Positions 26,169 to 34,705 are shown, counted from the first letter of the stretch. The stretch: 47,493 nt of DNA from an uncultured Bacilli bacterium (GCA_934096735.1 CAKOMS010000007.1:1-47493), one strand, 5' to 3'. Notes: generated from the letters alone by a model not told the origin. Translations and numbers: made by a program.

Positions 26169-26868
26169 TATATTAAAAGCTACTTTTAGAAATAAATTAA
26201 AATATATTATATTTGTTGTTTTAATATTTACAATAAGTATATTATTTTTAGTACTAACAAATGAAATAAATATTTCTTATAACGATTATAAAAACATAAT
26301 TGATAAAAAAAATAATCCTTTATATTTAATTGACGTAAGAGCAGAAGAAAAATTAAAAGAAAATAAACACATTATAAAAAAAGAAAAAGACAATAATGAT
26401 TACTTAGTAAAATTTGATACATTAGAAAATGGTGAAAAATTTTGCGAAAAACTAATTGAAGAAAATATATTTTGCAGTAAATATGAAGATATAGATTATG
26501 AATTAGCTGAAGAATTAGAAAATATAGTATTATATAAATTATTATTTCTAACAATTATAGTATTTATTTTAATTATAGTAATTATATTTATTAATAAAAA
26601 TATAAATTCAAATGATAAAAAAAATGTTATTCTTTATTTAACGTTAGGTACTACCTCTAAATTTATATATACTTATATATTTATTAGAAATACTATAATT
26701 TTTATAATTGCTTTAATTTTTGTAGCTATAATTAGTTGGAGCTTGTCTGTTTTTAATTTAATAAATTATTTAATTCTATTGATTTTAATTTTAATAATAA
26801 ATATTTTTTGTACACTTATGTTTTATAGAAGTATTAAAAACGTTAATAACATAGAAATGTTCTTATAG
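26161..26868 (+). CDS. ABC transporter permease, short FtsX-like partner (235 aa)
   Basis: It has the same layout as the preceding permease, with a shorter outer domain: one N-terminal helix (~15-35), an outer segment of about 85 residues, then three helices toward the C-terminus. ATG 26161 is chosen, ten bases after AAAGGA; ATG 26152 is too close to that site. It overlaps the previous gene by 8 nt, so the three genes form one unit. No clear terminator is visible before the next gene. Confidence 0.8.
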   Translation: MFNILKATFRNKLKYIIFVVLIFTISILFLVLTNEINISYNDYKNIIDKKNNPLYLIDVRAEEKLKENKHIIKKEKDNNDYLVKFDTLENGEKFCEKLIEENIFCSKYEDIDYELAEELENIVLYKLLFLTIIVFILIIVIIFINKNINSNDKKNVILYLTLGTTSKFIYTYIFIRNTIIFIIALIFVAIISWSLSVFNLINYLILLILILIINIFCTLMFYRSIKNVNNIEMFL

Positions 26869-26936
26869 AATATAAAATAATAACTGGAAATAATTAAATA
26901 TTTATAGTACAATATATAAAGTATGAGGTATATGAT

Positions 26937-27797
26937 ATGAAAAAAATATTAGTTTTATTAATTAGTTTATTTATGCTTAGTAGTTGCAGTTTTAATAGCA
27001 AAAAATTGGAAAATGCTACTATATATACAACAGTTTATCCAGTAAAATATATTACTGAATATTTATATGGTACTGATGGAACAATTGAAAGTATTTATCC
27101 AAGTGATGCAAATTTTGAAGAATATTCTCTAACAGAAAAACAAATTGAAGAATATTCTAAAGGAGATTTATTTGTATACATGGGTGTTGGAAATGAAAAA
27201 GAAATTGCTAAAACATTCTTAAACAAAAACAATAAATTATTAATTATTGATGCAACTTATGGATTAAACTATAAAAACTCAATCGAAGAATTATGGCTTG
27301 CTCCAAATAACTTTTTAATGCTTGTAAAAAATATTAAAAGTTCTCTAGATGAATATATAGATAACACTGTAAAAAAAGATGACATAAAAAGTAAATATGA
27401 TGAATTGTATGAAAAAGTAAGTTGGTTGGATGCAGAACTTAGAAGTATTGGTAAAAATGCCAAGAAAAATGAAGATAATACTTTAATAGTAGCAACTAAT
27501 AAATTTAAATTTTTAGAGACATATAATTTTAATGTTATTTCAATTGAAGATATAGAAAAAAGTCAAAATGAAACTAGCATAAGTGAATTAAAAAATAAAT
27601 TTAAAACTTCTAAATATTCAAAAATTTTAAATTTAAAAGATGACAAAACAAGTGATTTAGTAAATGAACTTACAAGTAAATATGGAGCTACTTTAGTAAA
27701 TTACGATAGTATTAAATCAACTACAGATACAGCAAGTGATTATGTATCAATGCAATACGAAAATATAGCAACAATAAGAAACTACCTTGAAAAATAG
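26937..27797 (+). CDS. ZnuA/MntC-like substrate-binding lipoprotein lacking the usual His ligands
   Basis: The 286-aa protein has a lipoprotein signal (lipobox LSSC, Cys17). The body follows the cluster A-I metal-binding protein plan: YTTVYPVKYITEYLYG, then a loop that in ZnuA reads PxGxDPHxxEP but here is YPSDANFEEYSL, and WLAPNNFLM where ZnuA has HxWLDPxNA. Both zinc-coordinating histidine positions are therefore replaced. A long helix and the second lobe (VISIEDIEKSQNETSISELKN) follow, and the GATLVNYDSI end is typical. No metal permease or ATPase is nearby. It may bind another ligand or act as an orphan receptor. Confidence 0.75.
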   Translation: MKKILVLLISLFMLSSCSFNSKKLENATIYTTVYPVKYITEYLYGTDGTIESIYPSDANFEEYSLTEKQIEEYSKGDLFVYMGVGNEKEIAKTFLNKNNKLLIIDATYGLNYKNSIEELWLAPNNFLMLVKNIKSSLDEYIDNTVKKDDIKSKYDELYEKVSWLDAELRSIGKNAKKNEDNTLIVATNKFKFLETYNFNVISIEDIEKSQNETSISELKNKFKTSKYSKILNLKDDKTSDLVNELTSKYGATLVNYDSIKSTTDTASDYVSMQYENIATIRNYLEK

Positions 27798-27821
27798 CCT
27801 AGAAACCACCTCTAGGCTTTT
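27796..27821 (+). terminator. Intrinsic terminator after the lipoprotein gene
   Basis: Perfect 8-bp stem AGCCTAGA/TCTAGGCT with a 7-nt loop and TTT; overlaps the stop codon. Confidence 0.8.
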
Positions 27822-27872
27822 AAAATATTGTAAAATTTGTCTATTTTTAGTATACTTGAAGTGGTGAGATGT

Positions 27873-28589
27873 ATGAATTTAACTAGTACAAATAATGAAA
27901 AAGTTAAATTTTGGGAAAAGTTAAAAATTAAAAAGTATAGAGACAAGGAAAAATTATTTTTAATCGAAGATGAGCATTTAGTTAATATCGCTCTTGAAAA
28001 AAACATTGTTAAAGAAATATTAGTTTTGGAAGAAAAAAAGTATAATGTTCCAACATTTATAGTAAATGAAAAAATAATGAAACAATTGACCAGTCAAGTA
28101 ACAACACCAAAAGTTGTAGCAGTATGTCATATGTTAAATGAACAAAATCCAGAAGGAAATATAATTCTTTTAGATAATATTCAAGATCCAGGTAATTTAG
28201 GAACGATTATCAGGTCAGCATCAGCTTTTAATTTTAACACCATAATTTTAAGTAATAATTCAGTAGATTTATATAATCCAAAAGTAATAAGAGCAACTGA
28301 AGGAATGATTTTTAACGTTAATGTTATAAGAACAGATTTAGAAAAATTCATAAATGAATATAAGAATAATTTTACATTTATTACAACTGATGTTAATGAT
28401 GGAGAAGATATAAGAAAAATACCACACGAACATATTGCTTTAGTAATTGGTAATGAAGGTAACGGTGTTAGAAAAGAAATAGCAGATTTATGTTCTAAAA
28501 AAATAAACATAAAGATGAATAAAAACTGTGAAAGTTTAAATGCTGGTGTCTGTGCTAGTATTTTAATGTATGAGGTAAATTATGAATGA
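27873..28589 (+). CDS. SpoU/TrmH-family RNA 2'-O-methyltransferase
   Basis: The 238-aa protein has the RNA-binding N-terminal domain (NEKVKFWEKLKIKKYRDKEKLFLIED) and the knotted SPOUT domain with its three motifs: DNIQDPGNLGTIIRSA (motif 1), LVIGNEGNGV (motif 2) and NAGVCASILMYE (motif 3, where NVSVA is usual). It probably methylates a ribose in 23S rRNA. ATG 27873, behind GGTGAG, is chosen over the upstream frame from 27837. It ends in TGA 8 nt inside rimM. The Gly in place of Ser in motif 3 is a small oddity. Confidence 0.9.
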   Translation: MNLTSTNNEKVKFWEKLKIKKYRDKEKLFLIEDEHLVNIALEKNIVKEILVLEEKKYNVPTFIVNEKIMKQLTSQVTTPKVVAVCHMLNEQNPEGNIILLDNIQDPGNLGTIIRSASAFNFNTIILSNNSVDLYNPKVIRATEGMIFNVNVIRTDLEKFINEYKNNFTFITTDVNDGEDIRKIPHEHIALVIGNEGNGVRKEIADLCSKKINIKMNKNCESLNAGVCASILMYEVNYE

Positions 28590-29076
28590 TTTTGTTTTAA
28601 TTGGAAAAATTGTAAATACCTTTGGAATTAAAGGAGAATTAAAATTAAAAAGTGATTTTAATTATATAGAAAAAGTATTAGTTAATGGTTTTAAATTATA
28701 TATTGGACCTTCTTATGAACTTGCTATCTTTAATAGTTTTCGTATTCATAAAGGATACTATATGATAAAATTAAATGGTTATGATAATATAAATGATGTA
28801 TTGAAGTATAAAGGATTAAATGTATTTGTTAAAAGAGAAGATTTAAATTTAAAAAGTGATGAATATTTATTCAGTGATTTAATTGGATATGAAGTTTATG
28901 ATAATGATTTGTTTATTGGTATAGTAAAAGACTATATTATAAATAATGTAACTTATTTAAAAGTCACACTTAATAAAAAAGATTTCTTTATTCCAATGGT
29001 TCAAGAGTACATAAAAAAAATAGATAAAGAAGAAAAAAGAATTACTACTAATAAAGGAAGTGAATTAATATTATGA
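28582..29076 (+). CDS. rimM: 16S rRNA processing protein RimM
   Basis: RimM assists 30S maturation by binding ribosomal protein S19. The 164-aa protein has the typical start (LIGKIVNTFGIKGELKLKS), the RimM N-domain, and the C-terminal PRC-barrel (LFSDLIGYEVYDND ... FFIPMVQEYIKKID). It overlaps the SpoU-type gene by 8 nt and trmD by 4 nt, as expected for the rpsP-rimM-trmD-rplS cluster; rpsP itself is not here. Confidence 0.95.
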   Translation: MNDFVLIGKIVNTFGIKGELKLKSDFNYIEKVLVNGFKLYIGPSYELAIFNSFRIHKGYYMIKLNGYDNINDVLKYKGLNVFVKREDLNLKSDEYLFSDLIGYEVYDNDLFIGIVKDYIINNVTYLKVTLNKKDFFIPMVQEYIKKIDKEEKRITTNKGSELIL

Positions 29077-29747
29077 AAATAGATATACTTACTTTATTTC
29101 CAAAAATGTTTGAAGGTTTTTTAAATGAATCAATTATTAAAAGAGCAATTAACGGAAAATTTGTAGAAATAAATGTTACAGATTTCAGAAAATATTCTAA
29201 GTTAAATAACGAACAAGTTGATGACACTCCATACGGCGGTGGTGGAGGAATGGTACTTATGTGTGATCCAGTAGTAAGTGCAATTGAAGATAAAAAAAGT
29301 GATGAATCCTTAGTAATATTAATGACTCCACAAGGAGAAAAATATACTGAAAATGTTGCTAAAGAATTAAAAGAATATAAACATTTAATTATAGTATGTG
29401 GTCATTATGAAGGCTACGATGAAAGAATCAGAAGTTTTGTTGATAAGGAAATAAGCATTGGAGATTTTATTTTAACTGGAGGAGAAATACCTGCTATGGC
29501 AGTAACAGATTCGATAGTAAGATTACTTCCAGGAGTTATAAAAGAAGATTCTTATCATAATGAATCATTTGAAGGTAATCTTCTAGATTTTCCAACATAT
29601 ACAAGGCCAGCAGAATACAGAGGTTTAAAAGTACCGGAAGTATTATTGAATGGTAATCATAAAAAAATTAATGAATATAGAAAAGAAGAGCAAATAAAAA
29701 GAACTAAGGCAAGAAGACCAGATTTAATGGGGGATAGTAATGAATAA
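29073..29747 (+). CDS. trmD: tRNA (guanine-37-N1)-methyltransferase
   Basis: TrmD methylates G37 next to the tRNA anticodon and prevents frameshifting. The 224-aa protein shows the start MKIDILTLFPKMFEGFL, the loop DDTPYGGGGGMVL, the knot region GHYEGYDERI and GDFILTGGEIPAM, and a C-terminal helix domain ending RPDLM. It overlaps rimM by 4 nt and the next gene by 8 nt. Confidence 0.96.
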   Translation: MKIDILTLFPKMFEGFLNESIIKRAINGKFVEINVTDFRKYSKLNNEQVDDTPYGGGGGMVLMCDPVVSAIEDKKSDESLVILMTPQGEKYTENVAKELKEYKHLIIVCGHYEGYDERIRSFVDKEISIGDFILTGGEIPAMAVTDSIVRLLPGVIKEDSYHNESFEGNLLDFPTYTRPAEYRGLKVPEVLLNGNHKKINEYRKEEQIKRTKARRPDLMGDSNE

Positions 29748-30102
29748 TTTTAAAAAAGTAAAAAGTAGTTTAGATATAATTGATATTGATTATAAAGATG
29801 CATTAGAAATAAAATTAGATGATGCTACCGTAAAAATATATGATGATGAAGTTAGATTAAAAGTTTTAAATAAAACATTTGATAAAACATACAGAATGTT
29901 ATTATCATTAATATTAGATGTTGAAACTGGAGATGAGAATGGAAACGAAATTATTTTAACTATTGAAGAAGAAATAAAAAAATTAAAATTATTTTTAAGA
30001 AATTATGGTAAATTTTTATCTAAAGAGGAATTAAAAAAATATCAAAAAATGATTATGATACTTGAAGAAAAAGTACCAGAAAGAAAAAAAAGAGGAAGAT
30101 AA
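29740..30102 (+). CDS. Unrecognised 120-aa protein in the trmD operon
   Basis: It overlaps the end of trmD by 8 nt and lies 2 nt before the PHP gene, so it is part of the operon. A beta-rich N-terminal half (~1-50, DALEIKLDDATVKIYDDEVRL) is followed by amphipathic helices and a basic tail ERKKRGR, which could contact RNA. No cysteine or obvious catalytic motif is present. I do not recognise the family. Confidence 0.7.
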   Translation: MNNFKKVKSSLDIIDIDYKDALEIKLDDATVKIYDDEVRLKVLNKTFDKTYRMLLSLILDVETGDENGNEIILTIEEEIKKLKLFLRNYGKFLSKEELKKYQKMIMILEEKVPERKKRGR

Positions 30103-30104
30103 TA

Positions 30105-30941
30105 ATGTCATCTAAAATAGATTTACATATTCACTCAACTTCATCTGATGGAATTTTCACTCCTAAAGAAATACTTGAAAAAGTAAGAAAGAAAAAAATA
30201 AAGTATTTTAGTATTACAGATCATGATAATATAGATTCAATAAAACTAATAAGAAAAGAAAACTTAGATAAAATAAATTACATTAGTGGAGTAGAAATAA
30301 GTGCCTATTATGATTATTATGGTATACACATTTTAGGTTATTTTATAGATGGAGATACAACTAGACTTGAAAGTTTATTAAAAAAAATTAAAAGTAATCG
30401 AAAAAAAAGAATGCAAGAAATATTAGATACTTTAAAAATAAAAAGTGATATAGAGATAAAAAATGATGACTTAGATGATTTAATGAGTTCAAACAATATT
30501 GGTAAAAAGAAATTAGGAAGTATTTTATTAAAATATAATTTAGGCAAAGATTACATTGAGGTTAGAGATAAGTTTTTAACAGGTATGCATTGTAAAACAA
30601 GTTATAGAGAAAGTATAATTGATGTAAGTGATGCCATAAAAGAAGCTGGTGGTATAGTAATACTTGCTCATCCTAAAGAACTTGAAAAAAGATATGGTGT
30701 TAAACTTGAAGATGAAATAGAAAAACTTATATCTTTTGGAATTGATGGTATAGAAATATATCATAGTATACACACAAAAGATGATATTAAAAGGTATTAT
30801 AAAATAGCAAAGAAATATAATTTAATTACATCTGGAGGAAGTGACTTTCATGGTTATCCAAATAGTAAAATATCTTTAGGAAAAATAAGTAAAGAAAAAG
30901 TTTTTAGATATAAAAAGTTAAATATTATAGATAGATTATAG
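30105..30941 (+). CDS. PHP-domain phosphoesterase (TrpH/RNase AM-like)
   Basis: The 278-aa protein has the polymerase-and-histidinol-phosphatase metal sites: DLHIHSTSSDG (5-15), ITDHDNIDS, GVEISAYY, ILAHPKEL and a final GGSDFHG. Family members include 5'-3' exoribonucleases (RNase AM, formerly TrpH) and 3',5'-nucleotide bisphosphate phosphatases, acting in the cytoplasm with metal cofactors. The context of RNA-modifying genes fits an RNA role. The start is ATG 30105 behind AGAGGAAG. Confidence 0.85.
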   Translation: MSSKIDLHIHSTSSDGIFTPKEILEKVRKKKIKYFSITDHDNIDSIKLIRKENLDKINYISGVEISAYYDYYGIHILGYFIDGDTTRLESLLKKIKSNRKKRMQEILDTLKIKSDIEIKNDDLDDLMSSNNIGKKKLGSILLKYNLGKDYIEVRDKFLTGMHCKTSYRESIIDVSDAIKEAGGIVILAHPKELEKRYGVKLEDEIEKLISFGIDGIEIYHSIHTKDDIKRYYKIAKKYNLITSGGSDFHGYPNSKISLGKISKEKVFRYKKLNIIDRL

Positions 30942-30958
30942 AATTATAGAAAATTAAT

Positions 30959-30987
30959 TTGCATCATAGACTTAAGTATGCTATAAT
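30959..30987 (+). promoter_or_regulatory. Promoter of rplS
   Basis: TTGCAT (30959-30964), a 17-nt spacer, TATAAT (30982-30987): a close match to the vegetative consensus. Confidence 0.7.
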
Positions 30988-30994
30988 TATAACT

Positions 30995-31075
30995 GACCCA
31001 AGAGATTAGTTTTACTAATCAAGGTATGTAATCCGCTTAAATAAATTTTCTTAATGATTACAGGTAAGTATTTAT
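30995..31075 (+). promoter_or_regulatory. Structured leader upstream of rplS (L19-leader-like)
   Basis: The ~95-nt 5' UTR forms a hairpin GATTAG-TTTTA-CTAATC followed by a long-range pairing TGTAATC ... GATTACA. Ribosomal-protein L19 leader motifs are known in Bacillota and act autogenously; I cannot confirm the consensus by eye. Confidence 0.5.
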
Positions 31076-31091
31076 AGAAAGGAATGAGATA

Positions 31092-31433
31092 ATGGCTAAT
31101 TTAGTTGACAAAATTAATGCTCGTCATATTCGTAAAGATATTCCTGAATTCCGTGTAGGAGACACTGTTCGTGTTGATGTTTGGGTAAAAGAAGGAAAGA
31201 AAGAAAGAATCCAAGCTTTTGAAGGTTTAGTAATTGCTGAAAAAGGTGGAAGTGTTGGTGAAACTTTCTCAGTTCGTAAAACATCTAATGGTGTTGGAGT
31301 AGTAAGAGTATTTCCAGTAAATGCTCCAACAATCGATAAAATTACAGTCGTTAAAAAAGGATTAGTTAGAAGAGCAAAACTTAACTTTATTAAAAACATG
31401 AGAAAAGAATATAAGGTTAAAGAAAGAAATTAA
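31092..31433 (+). CDS. rplS: 50S ribosomal protein L19
   Basis: The 113-aa length is typical. The sequence carries the family pattern FRVGDTVRVDVWVKEGKKERIQAFEGLVIA ... VGETFSVRK, followed by GVVRVFPVNAP and a basic C-terminus. L19 lies at the 30S-50S interface. Codon use is somewhat richer in CGT than its neighbours, as expected for a highly expressed gene. AGAAAGGA ribosome site. Confidence 0.97.
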   Translation: MANLVDKINARHIRKDIPEFRVGDTVRVDVWVKEGKKERIQAFEGLVIAEKGGSVGETFSVRKTSNGVGVVRVFPVNAPTIDKITVVKKGLVRRAKLNFIKNMRKEYKVKERN

Positions 31434-31457
31434 GGTGTTAACCTTAATTTTCTTTTA
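31427..31457 (+). terminator. Intrinsic terminator after rplS
   Basis: Perfect 10-bp stem AAATTAAGGT/ACCTTAATTT with loop GTTA, followed by TCTTTTATTT; spans the stop codon. Confidence 0.8.
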
Positions 31458-31474
31458 TTTAAAGGAGAATTATT

Positions 31475-31960
31475 ATGAAATATATAAAAGAATCTATTCC
31501 ATATTTAGAAATAATTTTAATAGTATTTTTTATAAGAACTTTTATAATTACACCGATTAAAGTTGATGGAGAAAGTATGGTGCCAACTTTAAAAGGAAAT
31601 GAAGTAATGATACTAAAAAAGTATGACAAGAGTTATAATAGATTTGATATTGTTGTAGTAAATAAAAATGTTGAAGGAGATAGCTTGATTAAAAGAGTTA
31701 TTGCTCTTCCCGGAGAAACAATAAGTTATAGCAATAATACTTTGTACATAAATGGTGAAGTTTTAAAAGACGAATATGCTTATGGTATAACTGAAGATTT
31801 TAAAGAAATAAAATTAGATGATGATGAATATTTTGTAATGGGAGATAACAGAGAAGTTTCTTTAGATAGTAGAAGCATAGGTATTATTAAAAAGAAAGAA
31901 TTAGAAGGAGCAGTAGGGATTATAATTTATCCTTTTAATAGATTAGGAAAAGTAAAATAA
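31475..31960 (+). CDS. lepB: Type I signal peptidase
   Basis: The 161-aa protein is the short Gram-positive form, with one N-terminal helix (~9-25) and an outer catalytic domain. The serine is in VDGESMVPTL and the general-base lysine in SLIKRVIALPGE; the late box GDNREVSLDSR is also present. It removes signal peptides from secreted proteins. It begins 41 nt after rplS behind AAAGGAGAA, a common neighbourhood in Bacillota. Confidence 0.94.
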   Translation: MKYIKESIPYLEIILIVFFIRTFIITPIKVDGESMVPTLKGNEVMILKKYDKSYNRFDIVVVNKNVEGDSLIKRVIALPGETISYSNNTLYINGEVLKDEYAYGITEDFKEIKLDDDEYFVMGDNREVSLDSRSIGIIKKKELEGAVGIIIYPFNRLGKVK

Positions 31961-32030
31961 ATATTAACTTTTCTTTTTTAATTTCATTTAAAAATAAATA
32001 GTGATAAAATATTACCATAGGAGGTTATTT

Positions 32031-32735
32031 ATGAAATTTAAAGTTTCAAAAAAATTATTTGAAAAAATTCCCGATGCAGTTTTTGGGGTAGTAGTAGTAA
32101 AATCATTTGATAACAAAAGATCTTATGATTTTATAAATAGTTTATTTGAAGAAAATTTAACGTTATCTAAGGAAAAATTTAATGGAGTAAAGATTAAAGA
32201 AGAAAAATGGATAGAACCATATAGAGAAGCATTTAGAAGTTTAAATATAAATCCTAATAAATATATGTGTTCAATTGAAGCATTAATGACAAGAATATCA
32301 AAAGGAAATGATATTCCAAAAATAAACTCAATAGTAGACTTAGGAAATGCATTATCTTTAAAATATGAATTACCTCTTGGAGTTCATGATATTGATAAAT
32401 TTAAAAATAATGAAATAGAAATAAGAGAAGCAAATGAAAGTGATATATTTATTCCATTTGGTAGTGATACAGTTGAACATCCTGAAAACGGAGAAATTGT
32501 TTATGCTTCAAAAGATGAAATTAAAACAAGAAGATGGACATGGAGACAAGGAGAGAATAGTAAAGTAACTGAAGAGTCTACTAACTTATTTATTCCAATT
32601 GATGGCTTTAATGATAATAAAGATAAAATACTTAAACTGCAAAAAGAATTAATAGATATTTTTGAAAACAAATTAAATTTGAAAGTATATTTCGGCTTAG
32701 TAGATAAAGATAATAGAGAATTTAATTGCGATTAA
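32031..32735 (+). CDS. B3/B4-domain protein (PheT-like editing domain)
   Basis: The 234-aa protein matches the stand-alone B3/B4 domain found in the beta subunit of phenylalanyl-tRNA synthetase, where it hydrolyses mischarged Tyr-tRNA. Recognisable parts: PDAVFGVVVV, EPYREAFRSLNINPNKYMCSIEALMTR, NSIVDLGNALSLKYELPLGVHD and RRWTWRQGE. Free-standing versions are thought to deacylate misacylated tRNAs or amino acids. ATG 32031 behind GGAGG is the start; the frame to 32001 has no ribosome site. Confidence 0.82.
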   Translation: MKFKVSKKLFEKIPDAVFGVVVVKSFDNKRSYDFINSLFEENLTLSKEKFNGVKIKEEKWIEPYREAFRSLNINPNKYMCSIEALMTRISKGNDIPKINSIVDLGNALSLKYELPLGVHDIDKFKNNEIEIREANESDIFIPFGSDTVEHPENGEIVYASKDEIKTRRWTWRQGENSKVTEESTNLFIPIDGFNDNKDKILKLQKELIDIFENKLNLKVYFGLVDKDNREFNCD

Positions 32736-32750
32736 TAAATAAAATTGTAT

Positions 32751-32781
32751 AAAAAAGAAGTATTAGAAATCTAATACTTCT
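32751..32781 (-). terminator. Intrinsic terminator of the minus-strand ABC exporter gene
   Basis: 12-bp stem (32756-32767 with 32770-32781, 2-nt turn) overlapping the last codons of the ABC gene, with a U run on the minus strand. It may also act on the convergent plus-strand gene. Confidence 0.65.
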
Positions 32782-34499
32782 GGACTATACAATTTTTTAT
32801 ATAGTTTATTACTTTTCATTAATTCTTCATGTGTACCAGAACCACTTAATATACCATCTTCGATAACATAAATTAAATCTGCATCCATAATTGTTGAGAG
32901 TCTATGGGCTACAATTATTATCGTATGAGTTTTAACTAAATCATCAATAGTTTTTTTGATATATTCTTGGCTTTCATTATCAAGGGCACTAGTAGCTTCA
33001 TCAAATAAAATTACTTTAGTATTTTTAAGTAGTGTTCTTGCAATTGCAATTCTTTGTTTTTGACCACCGGATAAGTTTATTCCACCTTCACCTATTAGAG
33101 TATCATAACCAAGTGGTAAACTCATTATATAGTCATCTATATAAGCTTTCTTGCATACATTTCTAATTTCTTCTAAAGTAACATCTTCTTTAACAATCTT
33201 AAAATTATCAAAAATAGTAGTATTAAATAAAAATGGCGCTTGCCTAATAACAGATATATTATCTCTTAATGATTTTTCACTTAGTTCTTTAAGTTCTATG
33301 TCATTAATTTTAATGCTACCTTTATTTGGATCAAAATATCTTAGTAATAAATTAAATAGAGTAGATTTACCTTGACCAGATTTACCAACTACAGCAATCT
33401 TTTTATGTGGTTCAAAATCTAAACTTAACCCTTTAAGAATATAATCTTTATCTTCTTTTCTATATTTAAAAACTACATCTTTAAAAGTAATTCTGCATTT
33501 TTTATCAATTAATTCTTTTTTACCAAATTTTTCATCTTTATATAGTCTATTATTTAAAATTTCATCAATTCTTTTTAATGATACAGTAACTTTATTAAAA
33601 CATACACCAAATTCTGATAATGATTCAACTACATCATCAATTCTCCAAATATATTTTTCTATTAATACAAAAGATGCTATAGTAACCAAACCATTTAATA
33701 CTTGTGTACCAAGAGTTAATAAAATTATAAATTGAATAACAAAATAACTAAAATTATTTAAAGCATAATATACACTTTCATTAACACCAACTCTTCTTTG
33801 TTTCCAAAATACTTCATGTATATCAGCATTTATTCTTATTCTAGTATTTCTTTTAATACCAAGTGCTTTTATCTCTCTTATACCAGTAATATTTTGAGTA
33901 GCAACATTTACAAGTTTATCACTAGATTTTTTAATTTCTTCATGTATTTTCTTTAATTTTGGATAATAAACATTAGAAAGTAAATACATAACTATACATA
34001 AAAATACAAGTTCTAATCCAACATAAATCGAAACTGTAAATGATATTCCAACAATAATTATGGCAATTATTAATCTACAAGTAAGCTTAATTAACTTTTG
34101 AAGTAAATCAAGAATTCTATCTGGATCGCTATGAATTCTATTTATAAATTCACCAACTCCAATATCTTCAAAAGCAACAGCAGGTAAATCAGTTATTTTG
34201 CTATATAAATCCTTACAAATATTTTCCATAAAATCTTTTTCTAATTTATTATATAATAAATCAGTAGGAAGTTGGATAAATACCCAAGCCACAATCATTA
34301 TTAAACTCCATAAAAATAAATTATGAACAAATAATGTCTTATTACCATCACACAAAGCTTGAAAAGCATTTGCCATTATAAAAGCATTAAGCAATGGTTC
34401 AAAATATTTTAGTACTGTCATGAAGAGAAAAGCAAATAATCGTAACTTGTCTTTTTTAAAATATTTAAATAATATTTTAAAGTGTTTTAACTTTTTCAT
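32763..34499 (-). CDS. ABC exporter, fused transmembrane and ATPase domains
   Basis: The 578-aa protein is a type IV (MsbA/LmrA-like) half-transporter: six membrane helices in the first ~310 residues, then an ATPase domain with Walker A GKSGQGKST, Q-loop RQAPFLF, signature NLSGGQKQRIAIART, Walker B VILFDEATSALD and H-loop VAHR. It should act as a homodimer exporting lipid, peptide or drug. The start chosen is ATG 34499 behind GGAGGAAAAA; the ATG at 34511 overlaps this site. The upstream leader contains a 27-codon ORF and a terminator hairpin, which suggests induction by ribosome stalling. Confidence 0.93.
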   Translation of the reverse strand: MKKLKHFKILFKYFKKDKLRLFAFLFMTVLKYFEPLLNAFIMANAFQALCDGNKTLFVHNLFLWSLIMIVAWVFIQLPTDLLYNKLEKDFMENICKDLYSKITDLPAVAFEDIGVGEFINRIHSDPDRILDLLQKLIKLTCRLIIAIIIVGISFTVSIYVGLELVFLCIVMYLLSNVYYPKLKKIHEEIKKSSDKLVNVATQNITGIREIKALGIKRNTRIRINADIHEVFWKQRRVGVNESVYYALNNFSYFVIQFIILLTLGTQVLNGLVTIASFVLIEKYIWRIDDVVESLSEFGVCFNKVTVSLKRIDEILNNRLYKDEKFGKKELIDKKCRITFKDVVFKYRKEDKDYILKGLSLDFEPHKKIAVVGKSGQGKSTLFNLLLRYFDPNKGSIKINDIELKELSEKSLRDNISVIRQAPFLFNTTIFDNFKIVKEDVTLEEIRNVCKKAYIDDYIMSLPLGYDTLIGEGGINLSGGQKQRIAIARTLLKNTKVILFDEATSALDNESQEYIKKTIDDLVKTHTIIIVAHRLSTIMDADLIYVIEDGILSGSGTHEELMKSNKLYKKLYSPEVLDF

Positions 34500-34511
34500 T
34501 TTTTCCTCCAT

Positions 34512-34538
34512 AAAAAATAACTATTATATAATAGTTAT
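34512..34538 (-). terminator. Terminator/attenuator just upstream of the ABC exporter
   Basis: A perfect 22-nt palindrome (34517-34538) is followed on the minus strand by six U, directly before the GGAGG of the ABC gene. Its 5' arm can instead pair with 34579-34593 in the leader ORF (14 of 15 positions), giving an alternative, non-terminating fold. Confidence 0.6.
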
Positions 34539-34551
34539 CAAAAAGTATTCT

Positions 34552-34635
34552 CTAATTTTTTAAAAGTTGAGAAAATAGTTGATAATTATTATACATGTTT
34601 AAAATAAATTTGTTTTTTTGAATTTTATTGCCCAT
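34552..34635 (-). CDS. 27-aa leader peptide upstream of the ABC exporter
   Basis: A small ORF, too short for routine calling, with a textbook ribosome site (GAAAGGAGTGAG) before ATG 34635. The product begins MGNKIQKNKFILNMYNNYQ, is basic and has no membrane segment. It stops 14 nt before the attenuator palindrome. Codons 15-19 form one arm of the predicted antiterminator. It resembles in layout the leader peptides of drug-induced transporters such as BmrB upstream of bmrCD; the regulation is inferred. Confidence 0.5.
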   Translation of the reverse strand: MGNKIQKNKFILNMYNNYQLFSQLLKN

Positions 34636-34676
34636 TTTCTCACTCCTTTCAAAACTCTCTTTAAAATTCATCATAA

Positions 34677-34705
34677 ATATAACATAGCAATTACATTAAT
34701 GTCAA
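34677..34705 (-). promoter_or_regulatory. Promoter of the leader peptide-ABC exporter unit
   Basis: On the minus strand, a consensus TTGACA (34705-34700) is followed after 17 nt by TTATAT (34682-34677), or after 18 nt by TATATT. Confidence 0.55.

Noticed and set aside
32001..32030. Upstream start for the B3/B4 protein
   Set aside because: The stretch contains the promoter-like region and the GGAGG of ATG 32031, so it is untranslated leader.
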